From: Beroe forskalii
Lineage: Eukaryota; Ctenophora; Nuda; Beroida; Beroidae
Reading direction: 5' to 3'
NCBI GenBank assembly: GCA_011033025.1
Contig: WFMF01000482.1
Coordinates: 62,001 to 126,000 of the forward strand
Length of the DNA stretch: 64,000 bases
The notes under the pieces are model-generated. The model saw only the letters and a list, made by a program, of their open reading frames with translations, made no database searches and had not been told where the DNA came from. The position numbers were made by a program, and so were the translations under genes. Within the stretch, counting starts at the first letter, position 1, and the number at the start of each line of letters is the position of its first letter. Shown piece by piece: positions 1 to 12,284 of the stretch.

Positions 1-940
1 GTTCAACGTTATCAACTCACTACATTGGATCCTGATAATGACGTAATTTCTTCCTGTTTGTAAACTACCATTTTTTCTATCTTGTCTCTCTTCATTGCAA
101 ACGTAGCCGAGCTTGGAGAAGAAGAAGAGGAGGAGGAGTTCTCAAGAAAAGAAATTACAACGACATTAGAATAATAAGCCAGTGTAAATATATAAAGCAA
201 TTGGTAATTCATCTGCCTTTAGCTATATATTTGCGACAGCCACAGTCTAAACTTCCTAGACTTAGCACAACAATAGATGTAAAACGTTAAACTCTCCCCT
301 CTATCTTCCACCTAATGAAGAAAAACTTCTGCCAACTTTTAATGGTAATATGTCTACAGCAACTCAGTGTTTTTAGCATAATATACGCATGAAATTTCTT
401 GGAATGGTAATGTACCGTTTATAATTGTCGGTTAGAATTAGTATATATCAGGGCTATTTAATACAGTAAATTATTAGTAAGTCAGGTATGAATACAGAAT
501 CTGACGAAGTACATGGTTTATTATAACTCGAGTTTACGCCGGATTCCAATATATAGACACCTGCGTGTATGTGTGTACAGCGTACGGATACATTAAACAA
601 CAATACCATGCAACAATATATTACATTTAGAAGGGTGGTACGAAAAGAACGCGTAGGATGTGCGTATCACATATTATCCAGTACGGGTATTATTCAGTAG
701 GCGTTTACTGGGTGGGAACTTGGCATTAGTTTCCAGTCGGTATTTGATTCAGTCATTTATAAAGTCATTGGTGAAATCATTTCTAACTTTTCAGTATCTC
801 TCATGATATGAGGGGGAATATGTTGTGTTTATCTTTCAACAAATGTTCAGTAAATCGTAACCTATATTTAGACTTTAGGCGTTCAAGTTTTTTCTGAAAT
901 TATTATTTTTATCTACATACTACAATACTGAAGTGCTGTA
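1..940. other. AT-rich DNA without a recognisable gene
   Basis: I see no exon with a protein-family signature and no clear repeat here. A short open frame near the left edge codes mainly for a glutamate/serine run and has no support. Confidence 0.5.
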
Positions 941-944
941 ATAT

Positions 945-1922
945 ATTAAATGGTGAAGACTAATTACCTGGAATGATTTCAATGTATTTTCTTGGACAAA
1001 TTGAGATCATATTATTGAGATCAGATGTGGTCATTCTGGACCTATAAAGTCTGCTGATTCAGAATAACATCATGGGAAGAAAAATCGCACCCGAATTCTA
1101 TGAATTATTTCGATTTGTCCAAAAAATACCGGGTGGTCCAAAAAGAACGTTACAAAGTTAGCGCGCTGTAACTTTGGTTGTGTTTGGAGTTTCTTAATGA
1201 AACTTTGGGATATCATAGGTATGTACGATACAATTTTGCACCAAAAGTTTGAAATGTCTACCTCAAAAAATGTCCGAGTTATCAACGAAAAACCGGTTTA
1301 TTTGCCATATCTCAGCTTCTGAGACTCAAAAATGTTAGCTACTCCAGGATCATATTGGCCACATATTGTCCGTAATATCCTGAAAGTTTCATCGAGATTG
1401 CTCAAAAAACCTCGGAGATATGCGCCTTTTTGTATCGTAAAAAAGTGTGTATACGCAAGCTTTTACACACTCTGCAGATGAAAAGTAAACAAACACCGTG
1501 CTTATCTCCATATTTGGACATGTAAAACTATGCAAGCTTGCATAATGTACCCTTTAATTTTGCTTTTTTATGTACACTTTTGCGATACAAAAAGGTGCAT
1601 ATCTCCGAGGTTTTGAGCAATCTTGATGAAACTTTCAGGATATTACGGGCAATAGGCCAATATGATCCTGGAGTAAGCACATTTTGAGTCTCAGAAGCTG
1701 AGATATGGCAAATAAACCGGTTTTTCGTTGATAACTCAGGCATTTTTTGAGGTAGACATTTCAAACTTTTGGTGCAAAATTGTATCGTACATACCTATGA
1801 CATCCCAAAGTTTCATTAAGAAACTCCAAACACAACCAAAGTTACAGCGCGCTAACTTTGTAACGTTCTTTTTGGACCACCCGGTACATTGAAATCATTC
1901 CAGATAATTCGCCATCACCCGT
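945..1922. mobile_element. Older MITE-like repeat split by a younger insertion
   Basis: The left part (about 945-1128) carries CTGGAATGATTTCAATGTA. The right part (1885-1922) carries the reverse complement of the same block, ending in CATCACCCGTTA. Between them lies the foldback element 1129-1884. A second copy of the left part is at 12553-12700, and a scrap of the terminus (AATAACGGGTGATG) is near 3092. This fits a terminal-inverted-repeat element interrupted by a later insertion. The superfamily cannot be assigned. Confidence 0.55.
1129..1884. mobile_element. Foldback MITE with TA target site (Tc1/mariner-like)
   Basis: Two arms of about 315 bp (1129-1445 and 1570-1884) are reverse complements of each other. 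The element starts CCGGGTGGTCCAAAAAGAAC and ends with its complement, with TA on both sides, as expected for a TA target duplication. The arms contain the same long blocks in opposite orders and differ at few positions, so the element looks young. No transposase is encoded. The short open frames over it are by-products of the inverted repeat. Confidence 0.8.
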
Positions 1923-2275
1923 TAGATCCTACACCCGAGCCAAAGCACTCTATATAGCGTAACATGATATCGATATATTACTATTACAACGTTTGACTTC
2001 AGTACACTAAACACTGTCACACATTGTCACATGATTGTGATGATGTAGAAGTGTGTTTATTAGTATGTCACACTGAGAGAGATAAGAGGAATGAGGATCA
2101 CGTCACCTAGCACTGTGATTACTGTGTGTTTGTTGGCGCGTAACTCTCGGATAAGAGAAGTAGATGAGAGTGGGGTCATAACCATTATTTGGACTAACCA
2201 GCCATTGTTTGAGATGTGGTGTAATTTATTGTGTATCAGATAGCAGAGAGGCGGAGTTTGTATCGCCTGCAATCT

Positions 2276-2310
2276 ACATTCTGCTATCTACAGTGTAGAT
2301 AGCAGAATGT
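2276..2310. repeat. Perfect 17-bp-arm palindrome
   Basis: ACATTCTGCTATCTACA is followed by a single G and then its exact reverse complement. The region could form a hairpin in DNA or RNA. No neighbouring gene explains it. Confidence 0.75.
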
Positions 2311-3259
2311 GGATTCTACACATATACGCGTAAAGGAGAGGCAGGGTGGAAGCCAAACAAGCCACACTCTCACAGTCTCACACACGTCATGTCAACCTTG
2401 TGTGTTGGTACGTAATTACATGTGTGTGCAAGATAACTTCGTGTCAAAAATATCACCAAAATATTCAAACATTTTTATAAAAAGTCAAGTGTTTGTTTGA
2501 GATTGAACCGTCGTCATTCATGTTATTTATGAAATGTTCGGGGTAATAGGCTGGCTTTCCAAAGGCAGTATAAGTGTATAGACCAACAAGAATTCTCCTG
2601 ACGACTGAAGTCATCTATCATTGTCTTGCGGAAAGGGTTGGTTTCTTATCTAAATACCACAAACAAAGAAACAAATGCTCTGTGTATTTGATTTGCATTT
2701 GATCTAAAAATCACAAGCAAATATTTTCTATGTATTCTACTTCTAGGTAGTATTCTAATCTACAAACCAAAAACAGGTTATCTGTTTATTTGCTTGAATT
2801 TAATTCCAAAAACCAAAACAAATGATAAAGTTATTTGTTCTGATTTAATCTAAATACCTCTAACAATTAATGTTTTGTTTGTGTGGTTGTATTCTAATCT
2901 AAAAACCAAAAAATGCTCTAGAATCTAGATGCATCTTTTTGTATTTAAATCTACAATGTCCTGCAATCTGCAATAAGGTCTGTCATTTCAAAGGGTACGG
3001 ACTACGGGTTGTAACGTGATAATGTGTCATTTCAAAGGGATAATAACACGTAATGCATATGAATTTTGAATTAATCGTAAATTCTTTGAATAACGGGTGA
3101 TGAAAACATGGGACAGTTTCAAAAGAATCCCCCTTTTCCTCCTATGAAAGAAGTGTCATTATCCAGGTTGTTAAACGTTTATATTTCGGACCTTTGTAAC
3201 AATCGCTCTGTATCACCCATATTACGTGATTGTTATGTTTCCATGTTACCTGTGTTTAG
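2311..3259. other. Intergenic or intronic DNA with degenerate A/T-rich repeats
   Basis: From about 2640 to 2960 there are four or five loose copies of a roughly 75-bp block built on TCTAAAAACCACAAACAAAT and TATTTGATT. TGTCATTTCAAAGGG occurs twice near 2980-3040. No coding exon is recognised before 3260. Confidence 0.45.
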
Positions 3260-3415
3260 GAATGTGGTGGTAGTGCAGAATATTATGCGGGTGAATACAC
3301 ACTGTGTCCTGCATTAGCGTGCATTAACAGGGGGAGATGTGTGCCCGCCAAACGTACTACGGGCAGCTGTGTGTGTGAGTGTTTGGTGGGGATGAGATGG
3401 AGGATACCATACTTG
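3260..3415 (+). CDS. EGF-like exon of a receptor gene
   Basis: The exon is 52 codons with an AG acceptor (TGTGTTTAG, 3251-3259) and a GT donor (GTAATA from 3416), in phase 0 at both ends. The peptide is cysteine-rich: it starts ECGGSAEYYAG and continues CPALACINRGRC, then CVCEC, giving the C-x4-C-x5-C-x9-C-x-C spacing of EGF-like modules in secreted or membrane proteins. It lies upstream of, and on the same strand as, the PSI/IPT exons and may belong to that gene, though no joining exon was found between 3.4 and 8.3 kb. An 18-bp minisatellite starts 25 bp after the donor. The exon assignment rests on splice sites and cysteine spacing only. Confidence 0.5.
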
Positions 3416-3439
3416 GTAATATACTTGCCGAAATGAGGA

Positions 3440-4295
3440 TACCTAAGTGAGGATATTCGCCAAAGTGAGGATATTCGCCAAAGTGAGGATATTCGCCAAA
3501 GTGAGGATATTCGCCAAAGTGAGGATATTCGCCAAAGTGAGGATATTCGCCAAAGTGAGGATATTCGCCAAAGTGAGGATATTCGCCAAAGTGAGGATAT
3601 TCGCCAAAATGAGGATATTCGCCAAAGTGAGGATATTCGCCAAAGTGAGGATATTCGCCAAAGTGAGGATATTCGCCAAAGTGAGGATATTCGCCAAAGT
3701 GAGGATATTCGCCAAAGTGAGGATATTCGCCAAAGTGAGGATATTCGCCAAAGTGAGATATTCGCCAAAGTGAGGATATTCGCTAAAGTGAGGATATTCG
3801 CCAAAGTGAGGATATTCGCCAAAGTGAGGATATTCAAAGTGAGGATATTCGCCAAAGTGAGGATATTCGCCAAAGTGAGGATGAGTGAGGATATTCGCCA
3901 AAGTGAGGATATTCGCCAAAGTGAGGATATTCGCCAAAGTGAGGATATTCGCCAAAGTGAGGATATTTGCCAAAGTGAGGACATTCGCCAAAGTGAGGAT
4001 ATTCGCCAAAGTGAGGATATTCGCAAAGTGAGGATATTCGCCAAAGTGATATTCGCCAAAGTGAGATATTCGCCAAAGTGAGGATATTCGCCAAAGTGAG
4101 GATATTCGCCAAAGTGAGGATATTCGCCAAAGTGAGGATATTCGCCAAAGTGAGGATATTCGCCAAAGTGAGGATATTCGCCAAAGTGAGGATATTCGCC
4201 AAAGTGAGGATATTCGCCAAAGTGAGGATATTTGCCAAAGTGAGGACATTCGCCAGAGTGAAGATATTTGCCAAAGTGAGGATATTCGCCAAAAT
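3440..4295. repeat. 18-bp minisatellite (about 47 copies)
   Basis: Nearly identical units of GAGGATATTCGCCAAAGT run head to tail, with occasional units shortened (for example around 3757, 3834, 4024 and 4046) or carrying single changes. Because the unit is a multiple of 3 and lacks stops, it creates long open frames on both strands. These repeat-derived frames are not genes. Confidence 0.95.
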
Positions 4296-7200
4296 GAGAA
4301 CACAATATATGCTGCTTCACTTCGTGTCACTGTTTTACGCTCTACTCAGTTGCTCACCACTTAACTGAGAAACACGTGCCTTGCTAATTGCTTCACACGC
4401 GCCTCACATGTATTTCTGTTATCTCTTTATCTTCCTATCGCACTTTGAGTACTTGGAGTAGTGCGTAGGTTTGAGGTATGTAGCCTCATCATTATTATGC
4501 AGAGTGGTTCATGCTTCCTATACCACACGTGTTTCTCTGGTGGAACGAGCAGAACTAATACACATGCCTCGTCTTTCCGTCTCAGGAATGTTACATGTGG
4601 TTAGACTGCATTCCCATTATCAGAACCTATAGGCCGTACTGATGCATCTCTATACATTGGCCACTGGTATGGGACGGTCGCCCAAGTGTTACAGAGCTCT
4701 CCTTCTTGGGTACGGATCTCTTACTCCAGGGGCTGACCAGACCCGTTTTTAGAGGTTGTAATACACGTATGTAACTAGGATGTTACACTATAAAATGAAA
4801 AGAAAGAGTGCCTGTAACGCTGACCACCTGTAACTTGGATGTAACGAGAGAATGCCTGTAACGCTGTAACGGTGACCCCATGTACGGAGTAACTGGCTCC
4901 CTGTTAAACAGTAAAAGGCTTACTAAGTGTCTCTGTAACACTTCCTGGTCCACCATTCGGGTAATTGATTTTATCTGTACTCTGTGTCGGGAGGGAGTGT
5001 GTGTCTCTGAATCTGTAGTGTGTGTCGGGAGTGTGCGTGGATTGAATTACACGAAGACACCCACATTATTACGAGGAGGTGACGGAGTAACCATGGTGAT
5101 ACATCCACTGATGGAACTGAAAAAACAGGGTTTCATATTATAACGGAGGCTTTAGTACGCTTTTTTCGGAAAAGTACATAAAATAGTTGAACACTTTCCC
5201 AGGCACTCCTCTCATTTTCCTCTGTTAATGAGGAGTAAAACTGTGATGAAGCTTCGTAACTGCTAACGTACTGCTTTACCGTTACAATTATTGTACATTG
5301 TGGTGGTGACGCGTTTGTTGCATTCTCGTTTCATCGAGTCAACATACAACGCTATACCATCCAACAAATGCCTAAGCGTATTATGATTAAAAAGTATAAA
5401 AGTACTGCCGTGTAGTATGTTCTAGGGGAAAGCCTGAAGCCTTGCTATGGTCGTTGTGTTGTAGACGAAAAGAAAAGTAAAATTCATATGCAAATATATA
5501 CACATAAATTACATATAATATATCCCCCTGAGTTATGTATATATGTGTGTGTTCCTCCACATGAGCTATGCAAATCAACTAATTGCACTTGTAATTTACA
5601 CATCGTCCTGTCATAACATCCGAGAGTAGTCACATACCACAGTTACTCGCTTCCATATACTGGTGGCAGCCGTGTAGAAGTTTACATGAGCTGTGTACAT
5701 TCTCAGAGGCAATGAAATCCATGTGTAATCATCTGAATTATGTTAGGTATTAATGAATATTAAAATTTCAATGACTTCTGCTTTCGAAACAGAAACACTC
5801 CACCATATTGTCAGCAATGCCACACTATTTTCACTCTTTGAATTGTATCCCTTCATTCTACAGAAACTCCTGGATGAGTAACAGCTAACGAGCTACCATC
5901 ATGTTGCCATTTAGAAATTATAAAATTAAAATAATCTTTTAAAAGGAGGTCCCGCCGTCCCGGTACTCTTGGCAATCACCATGCGAGTGTAACACTCCAG
6001 GACATACAGTACTTTACTTCAAGTTCTCTCTGTAACACGATACAGGAGCATGTGACGTGTGTAACCTGTGTTTCTGTGTGTGTTTGTGTGTGTGTTACGT
6101 GTTTTTGTGTGTACATGTGTCATGTTTTAAACTTGCGTGGTAAAACAGTTTGATTTAATGATGTTAGGTTTAAGGATTCACTATTTTAAGTGAAGTAGTA
6201 ATAATAACCCTTAAATTCAATTTATGATTATTATCATATTGTTGATGTCTTCAGTCTTCATTATTGTACACCAAAACTTCTAATAACTACTTAGTATAAT
6301 GAAAGTATTGTTTTGCCAATTTATTATTTAAATATTCAGTGCTGTCAATAACCGCTAATAAAGTTGTTAACGCATAATACTTAAGGTGAGTTGGTGTACA
6401 ATAATTTTCACGTTGGTCACATGTTGACCTCTTGACCACCATAATAACAATAATAATGTTCTTCATAATTACAGAAGCACTTATTACTTTATTATAACCA
6501 TAACAAGGTTTAGTGGGAAAAACTAGAATAAGGCTTAATAAGGAGCTGCAGTGGGTTAAGGAACTACAATGAAAATCATTAGCCGCATAAGCTGTGGTTT
6601 GCCGCTCATAATAATATCATATTATTTCATAAACTACTCATTGAGTTGTCGTATTCTAACTTTAATAAATAAGACAGGTCTTAATAACGTACAATGTTAG
6701 TTCAACCATTCATCAGCGTTGATATTGTGGTCAATAATTGCCGGATAAACTTATATTATACAGGATGATATATATTGAAACTTTCTCATTCATTCCAGTA
6801 TGAAGCTTACATAAATCTATGAGCATGTTATGAGCATGAATTTTAATTCATTATTATTATTTTTGCCTACTAACTTTAAAGACATGGACTGATCGGGGTA
6901 CAGCAATTCTGTACTGTGGTTAGTAGATAAAAATATATATGTACTTATATATCCTCTAAATCATGAGCTAGAATTTTAGACCGTGCCTTATTATAATAAG
7001 TCTGCGTATTCTAAATAGGTAGGTCCTCATTGGATGAGCGCATCAAGATGCATTGTTCATAATGAGATTTATTGTTCAATAATTTGCAGAACCACAATAC
7101 TCTCTTCTTTACTGTTTATAGAATACATTGTCCACTAATTGCTTGAACCATTCCAAACAGACTTTGTGAAATTATCCTATTAAAAAGTTTAATTCTCGGA

Positions 7201-8268
7201 CAAATATGCCCAATATTGAGTCTGTTGTTCTCACTAATTTATTCCCACGACCGAAACAAAAGGATAAACAACAAATAAGTAAAACAAAGGATATACTAGT
7301 CAAGACTGCTTCTTTTTAAAATAAAAGTATCAATTCAAACACGTCTTAATATTGCAGAATGGTTGACTCAGAAATTGTGGAATGAATTTGTTGACTCGAT
7401 AACCCTCCTCAAACTTTTAAATCGTGCCAAGAAATATATTGACAACATACTTTCTGTCACCTCCGTGGATCCAGTTTTATAATTCTTACAAATTTCACGC
7501 CACCAAGTTACACTAAACAGTCTTTCCTCCCACCACCTCTCAGAGACTCCAGTGAGGGACATGCCCCCTAATAAGCACTCCGAATATAATATAGGCGGTC
7601 GTAATGACGTCATTTACCCTGTGCGTGCTGTCAAATTGTTGAAAACCACCGCCTATTATTCATGTGTGGGGTTTGATATTAAAGAGGGCTAGTAGTGGAG
7701 GCTGGAGCACCCTGGATCTGAATACCTTAGATCTAAAGCTGTCTGTAAACTTAATGGAGCCCTGGATCTGAATGCCTATACCTTTAGCTGTCTGTACTCA
7801 GCAACACATGATGGCAATGTGTCGTATACTCGGACATCACGTCTATAATGTATAGCTCAATACTCCGAGACACATTTCAAATTAATAGAGCTCCATGTAA
7901 CACGAGCCACCCAATTAATCTGCTGTACTGCCTGAAGGCTACTCTATAGTACTGGGATCAGCAATCTCTACAGTCTGTAGGTATATATATTGTGTAGTCG
8001 GGTCATCATCTGATACATTATACATTATGAGTCGCGGAAAGAATTACACTTGGTGGGCGGTTGGTTATGATTTAATCAGATCATGATTCAAAGAATGATA
8101 ACCATCAGAAATTCACATCTTTTCTATTATCTACCATATTTGATAATATGTTCTACTCGTGAAACACTGGTTCTTTTCAACTGATTTTCCATCATCTTCA
8201 CAGTTAAATTTTACCCCCCCCCCCTCAATTCCTCCATTTCCGACCATTACCCCCCTCCCTCCCCTCAG
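4296..8268. other. Gene-poor stretch, probably intronic
   Basis: No convincing exon was found. Short repeats built on CTGTAACGCTG occur at about 4800-4880, and there is a GT-rich run near 6060-6120. A cysteine-containing open frame at about 4970-5140 (CTLCREGVCV) lacks clear splice sites and was not called. If the EGF-like exon at 3260 and the PSI exon at 8269 belong to one gene, this is largely intron. Confidence 0.4.
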
Positions 8269-11200
8269 GTGCTCTGAGTGTAGCGGTATCAGCAAGTTCT
8301 GTACCTGGTGTCCACTAGAGGGACAGTGTAGCAAGCAGGAGAACGCTCCATGCAACGAATACAAAGTGGACGTGAGTATTTTATATAACCTTTGCTGCCT
8401 GCATTCGTATTTTGTTAAAACTTTCATATATTTAGGATTAATATTATATGAACGTTCATTAGTGCTGTATAAAAACTCGGAAATTCATCGTGTTGAGCGT
8501 TATTTAAGTAGGTGTGGACAATGAAATGAACTCATTGCGGCTGCCTGTAAAACTATTCAATGTCTAAACTTTATAGTTGAGTATTTCCTTCAACAGTACG
8601 ATTTCAAAAGTTCAAACATTCTTTGTAGAAATTTCATCAAAGTCATCACGAATCATGATTGTAAAATCTGATATCCACACTGGTATTTATCAAATTTTTC
8701 CGGCCATGGAATATTTGAATTTCCAAAAGGTGTGAGTTGAGCAGTACTATTGAGATAGGTAATAACCTTTCTAAGTTCCTGTGCGAGATCATCAAAAGAT
8801 CAATGAAAAAATACTTCATGTTAAATTTGAAATATTTTCATCTTTAGATTTTTAAAGAAGAATAATCCTCAATCCGGAAATTCATTTCAGTGATCATGAA
8901 TCATGATAAATTCATTGGAAACCAGCACCGTTGGTTTTGTTGTTTTTTACATTCCTCTATTTAGTAAACCCAGTAAAATTGCTACCTGCACTGATATCAA
9001 CATATTATTAACTGTGCAAAGTCACAAACCAGTGGCATTTCTTCAGAACTTTCTACTGCTGGATTACGTAATGACAATTTGTTTATTTATTACAACTGTG
9101 ATAATATGTTATAGACTTACCTCTTTATTCTTCAAAGATGGTACATTGCCCTGTATGTTACTATGCTAATAACCATCTACTCAAATTAAAATTCTGGTAG
9201 AAATGGCTCTGACAAGGAATAAAGTACAGCAAGCTCGCATAATATGTATCATTCATTATTAATCCTTCTAGTTTTCAAGAAGCCTTTTTCTTATAAAATT
9301 TATACTTAATACACGAGATGGGCGAATGCATTGCTACTCACAATTTGTACGTGTATCCTATAATTAGAAACTTGGTAATGCAGTCTTTTGAATAAAATAT
9401 TCTCTTATTTTTTGACTAAAATATTCTCTCATCCCAGGAACCTAATCTCTGTCCGAAGATCACTAAGACGGAACCTAAGAAGTTATCGTGTAACACGATA
9501 AAACAGATTGTAGTAGACGTGGAAAACCTGCCAGCGTACCAGGTACGAGGTTTTTAGCTGGAATTTGGAAACTAAATCGCCGTGAAAGAGTAGATATTAA
9601 ATCAAGAGGCGTATAAATTACAACAATTAAAAACATGGTTGATCATATTGCAACACCTTTGTACTGTAGTATGTAGATAAAAATACAAGATTGTTATGTT
9701 CTCAATTGTTTTACAATTTTCAAAGGTAGACTGTAAAATGTGGATTTTATCTTTCCTGAACTATGATTTATTGCAAAAACTTGGTTAAATTGATTTGACC
9801 AGCGATCGTTATCATATCAACTCACATATAAACCAAATTCTCAGGTTTCCAACGCTTACCAGTGCAAGATAACGAGTAACGTGAACACAACACATTCCCG
9901 CTTCTTTAACATCGACTCCAAGTCAACTAACTCCTCCATCTTCTGCAAAGATGTCGAGGTAAGATTAATTAAATAATTAATCTAATACGCTTCAATATGG
10001 AAAACCATCTAGGAAAACCAACCAGGAACTTTAGTGATATGAACAAGCTAACCTGTAGGCTGGATAATCCGTGACAGATTTTCTCTGAAATCTATAGTGA
10101 CGTATCCGCTTGCTTGTGTAAAGCTACGTCCGCGCTGCAAGTTATGTTTACGGTATTTTTTGTGACAATTTCGAGCCCGAACATCTACTGAAAACATTAT
10201 ACGACTGTGTTTCTGCGTAACGCGCGGAGTCCTTCTCATCTACAAAAGTGTACTTTTTCAGCGAACACAGCCGTTTAGTTTGCGCGCGTTCGAGCTTTGA
10301 TTTTCACAATCCAGGTTGATTTAATTGTTACATTTTCGCACGTTTTCAGATTTCAAGAATGCATGAGGAGGCTTACAATTCTAAAGGTGTCGGGACAGTT
10401 TCATTATGTCGAGCCAACATACCTTAAATTACTAATTACACTAAACAAATATCCCTGATTTTACTTTTTCCTGCAGATTGATTCGAGTTTCCCTGAGTAT
10501 GACATAGCCGAGAGCGACGTAACAGTCAGCATTATCTACAGGTAATAGTGAGCGTAACTAGTTAAGAAATAACCGATTACATTAATTTCTGCTGACCTGA
10601 TAATTCCTAAACGAATGAATCGTGTTTCTTCTTCACTCACAGGCATACACACACTGTTTGCTTTATCTTCCGGTCATAACGGTTAATTCTATCACAGGGC
10701 TGGAGCCATGCAAACTGGAGTGAACGTGGTGGCAGCACCACGTGAGTTTTAGTAGAATCACATTCAGCTTTTTTCTTGTTTGACACTGCAATACCTCCTG
10801 CACTTATAGAAAATTAAACTTGATAGATTCTTCATAAAATGCGCAATGGAAGCTCAAGGCTTGAGTCTACTGTCAAGACCAGCTGAATTCCAATGAGTGG
10901 TCACATTAACCCCGCTCACGAGAAAAAGGCATGTGCGATGACGTCTTTATCATATCATGATGTAGTTAGTTGACGACGTTTAACAGCCTATTTCTCGTGC
11001 GCGGCGTTAACCCTCCCCTCCCCTCACTAACGGTATACTCGTGTGAGAAGCTGGGAGCCGACTGTATCCAGTGCGTATCGGACTACAGTGTAGAGGTGTA
11101 CAGTTGTCGGTTCTGCGGTAACACCTGTGCGTACTCCAACTCAGCCGCCTGCGACACCAGTTCAGTTCACGATGTCAACCAGTGCTTCTCTGCTAACACG

Positions 11201-12264
11201 GAGATAGAACGGGTAGGTGGACATGAAACTGTTAGTTGGAACAGAGCTGGATATTTTGGGCTGGAAGTATTGTATTTTTAAGGTTTTCAATACATACTCA
11301 AATTTCATGTAACGTTCTATACTTTCATCACGCTTAGATCTCGCCTAATATCAATTCTCATACATTCACACTAATGTTTGGGTCCTGGGATGCGTGTCAT
11401 GTGAGTGATCTAGAAAAATGCATTTATTCATAATAATTCAAACATAATATTATATTTGAATTCTGGACTCCTTCCAAAATAGACCATCGAATTCAAGTTG
11501 CTGTGAGGTACAGAATGAAAACCGAGTCATTGGTTTATGTAAAGTGCTAATCAAACATTATACGAGCTCGAAATAATAATACCTTCATTACACACATTAC
11601 ACGTTGGCAATGATAAGAAGAATTTACATGATATCATTATGAAAATAATTATGATTGCATTTTATAACAAAGATATGGAAGGATCAAATCACAGCACTTA
11701 TGTACTGTGGTTTGTAGATTAAAATACACCGTAACACATGAATAGTAATTTAAATTCATTAGGATATTATAAATTAGATATCCGACCTTCATTGCTTCGA
11801 GAAAATTCGGCAAAAGCTCAATGACAAGCTCAATTATAGATAATTAGCTGTAATAAACCCTATTATACCTATTTGGAATCCTCTAAAATACCCCAAGCTT
11901 TACCCCTCGCATCTCTGCGGGTAACCCCAGATTGGGGAACCTACTCAGACCCCCAATTCCTAATTTAACATCAAACCTAACCCCTCGCATCTCGTCAGGT
12001 AACCCCAGATTGGGGAACCTACTCAGACCCTCAACCCCTAATTTAACCTCAAACCTAACCCGTCGCATCTCGGTAGGTAACCCCAAAATGGAGTCCCGGC
12101 GAGGGTGGGGTTTCCATCACAATCATGGGAACCAGTCTTGCTAGGAAAGGACAGGAAATAAAGATCAAGTTCGTTTTTACTATGACTGACGGATCAGAGA
12201 CTACGTTGGATTGCAAGGAGCCCACGATCGAGAGCTCAACCACGTTCGTACTACGCGATAAATC
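8269..12264 (+). CDS. Plexin-like PSI-IPT-PSI-IPT ectodomain exons
   Basis: Exons: 8269-8371, 9438-9542, 9845-9958, 10477-10541, 10698-10741, about 11025-11212, and 12077-12264. The first encodes a PSI module (CSECSGISKFCTWCP, then CSKQENAPC). The next four encode an IPT/TIG fold of plexin type (CPKITKTEP, VVDVENLPAYQ, AYQCKI). The sixth is a second PSI (CEKLGADCIQC...CRFCGNTC). The seventh is an IPT start (VTPKWSPGEGGVSITIMGTS). Phases agree between neighbours except at the 5' edge of the sixth exon, where no good AG acceptor fits. Plexins carry this PSI-IPT series after a Sema domain; no Sema, membrane span or RasGAP exon is visible here. It could be the N-terminal part of the YWTD receptor downstream or a separate gene. 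Confidence 0.65.
11885..12076. repeat. 72-bp tandem repeat ending at a 3' splice site
   Basis: Near-identical units of about 72 bp each contain CGCATCTC, then a CAG or GG, then GTAACCCCAGATTGGGG. The last unit merges into the real acceptor and first bases of the IPT exon (GTAACCCCAAAATGG at 12077). The array therefore appears to be copied from the intron/exon boundary. CAG followed by GTAAC also matches a strong 5' splice site. Confidence 0.75.
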
Positions 12265-12284
12265 GTATAATTAAACGCCGGGTA

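Noticed and set aside
3440-4295. CRISPR-like repeat array
   Set aside because: Units are contiguous 18-mers with no spacers, in a eukaryotic genome.
3283-4368. Long repetitive open frames on both strands (FGEYPH, LANILT, RIFAKV)
   Set aside because: They are the translations of an 18-bp minisatellite without stops, and no promoter, splice or family evidence supports a protein.
4880-5143. Cysteine-containing frame CTLCREGVCV with GGDGVTM that faintly resembles an IPT/EGF exon
   Set aside because: No fitting acceptor and donor were found and the spacing does not match PSI, EGF or IPT consensus.
11883-12086. Minus-strand frame with a 24-residue repeat (GLPTEMRRVRFEVKLG)
   Set aside because: It follows from the 72-bp intronic repeat, whose period is a multiple of three.
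12100-12144. Alternative reading of the IPT exon as ESRRGWGFHHNHGN
   Set aside because: The frame giving VTPKWSPGEGGVSITIMG fits the IPT consensus and joins the previous exon in phase.
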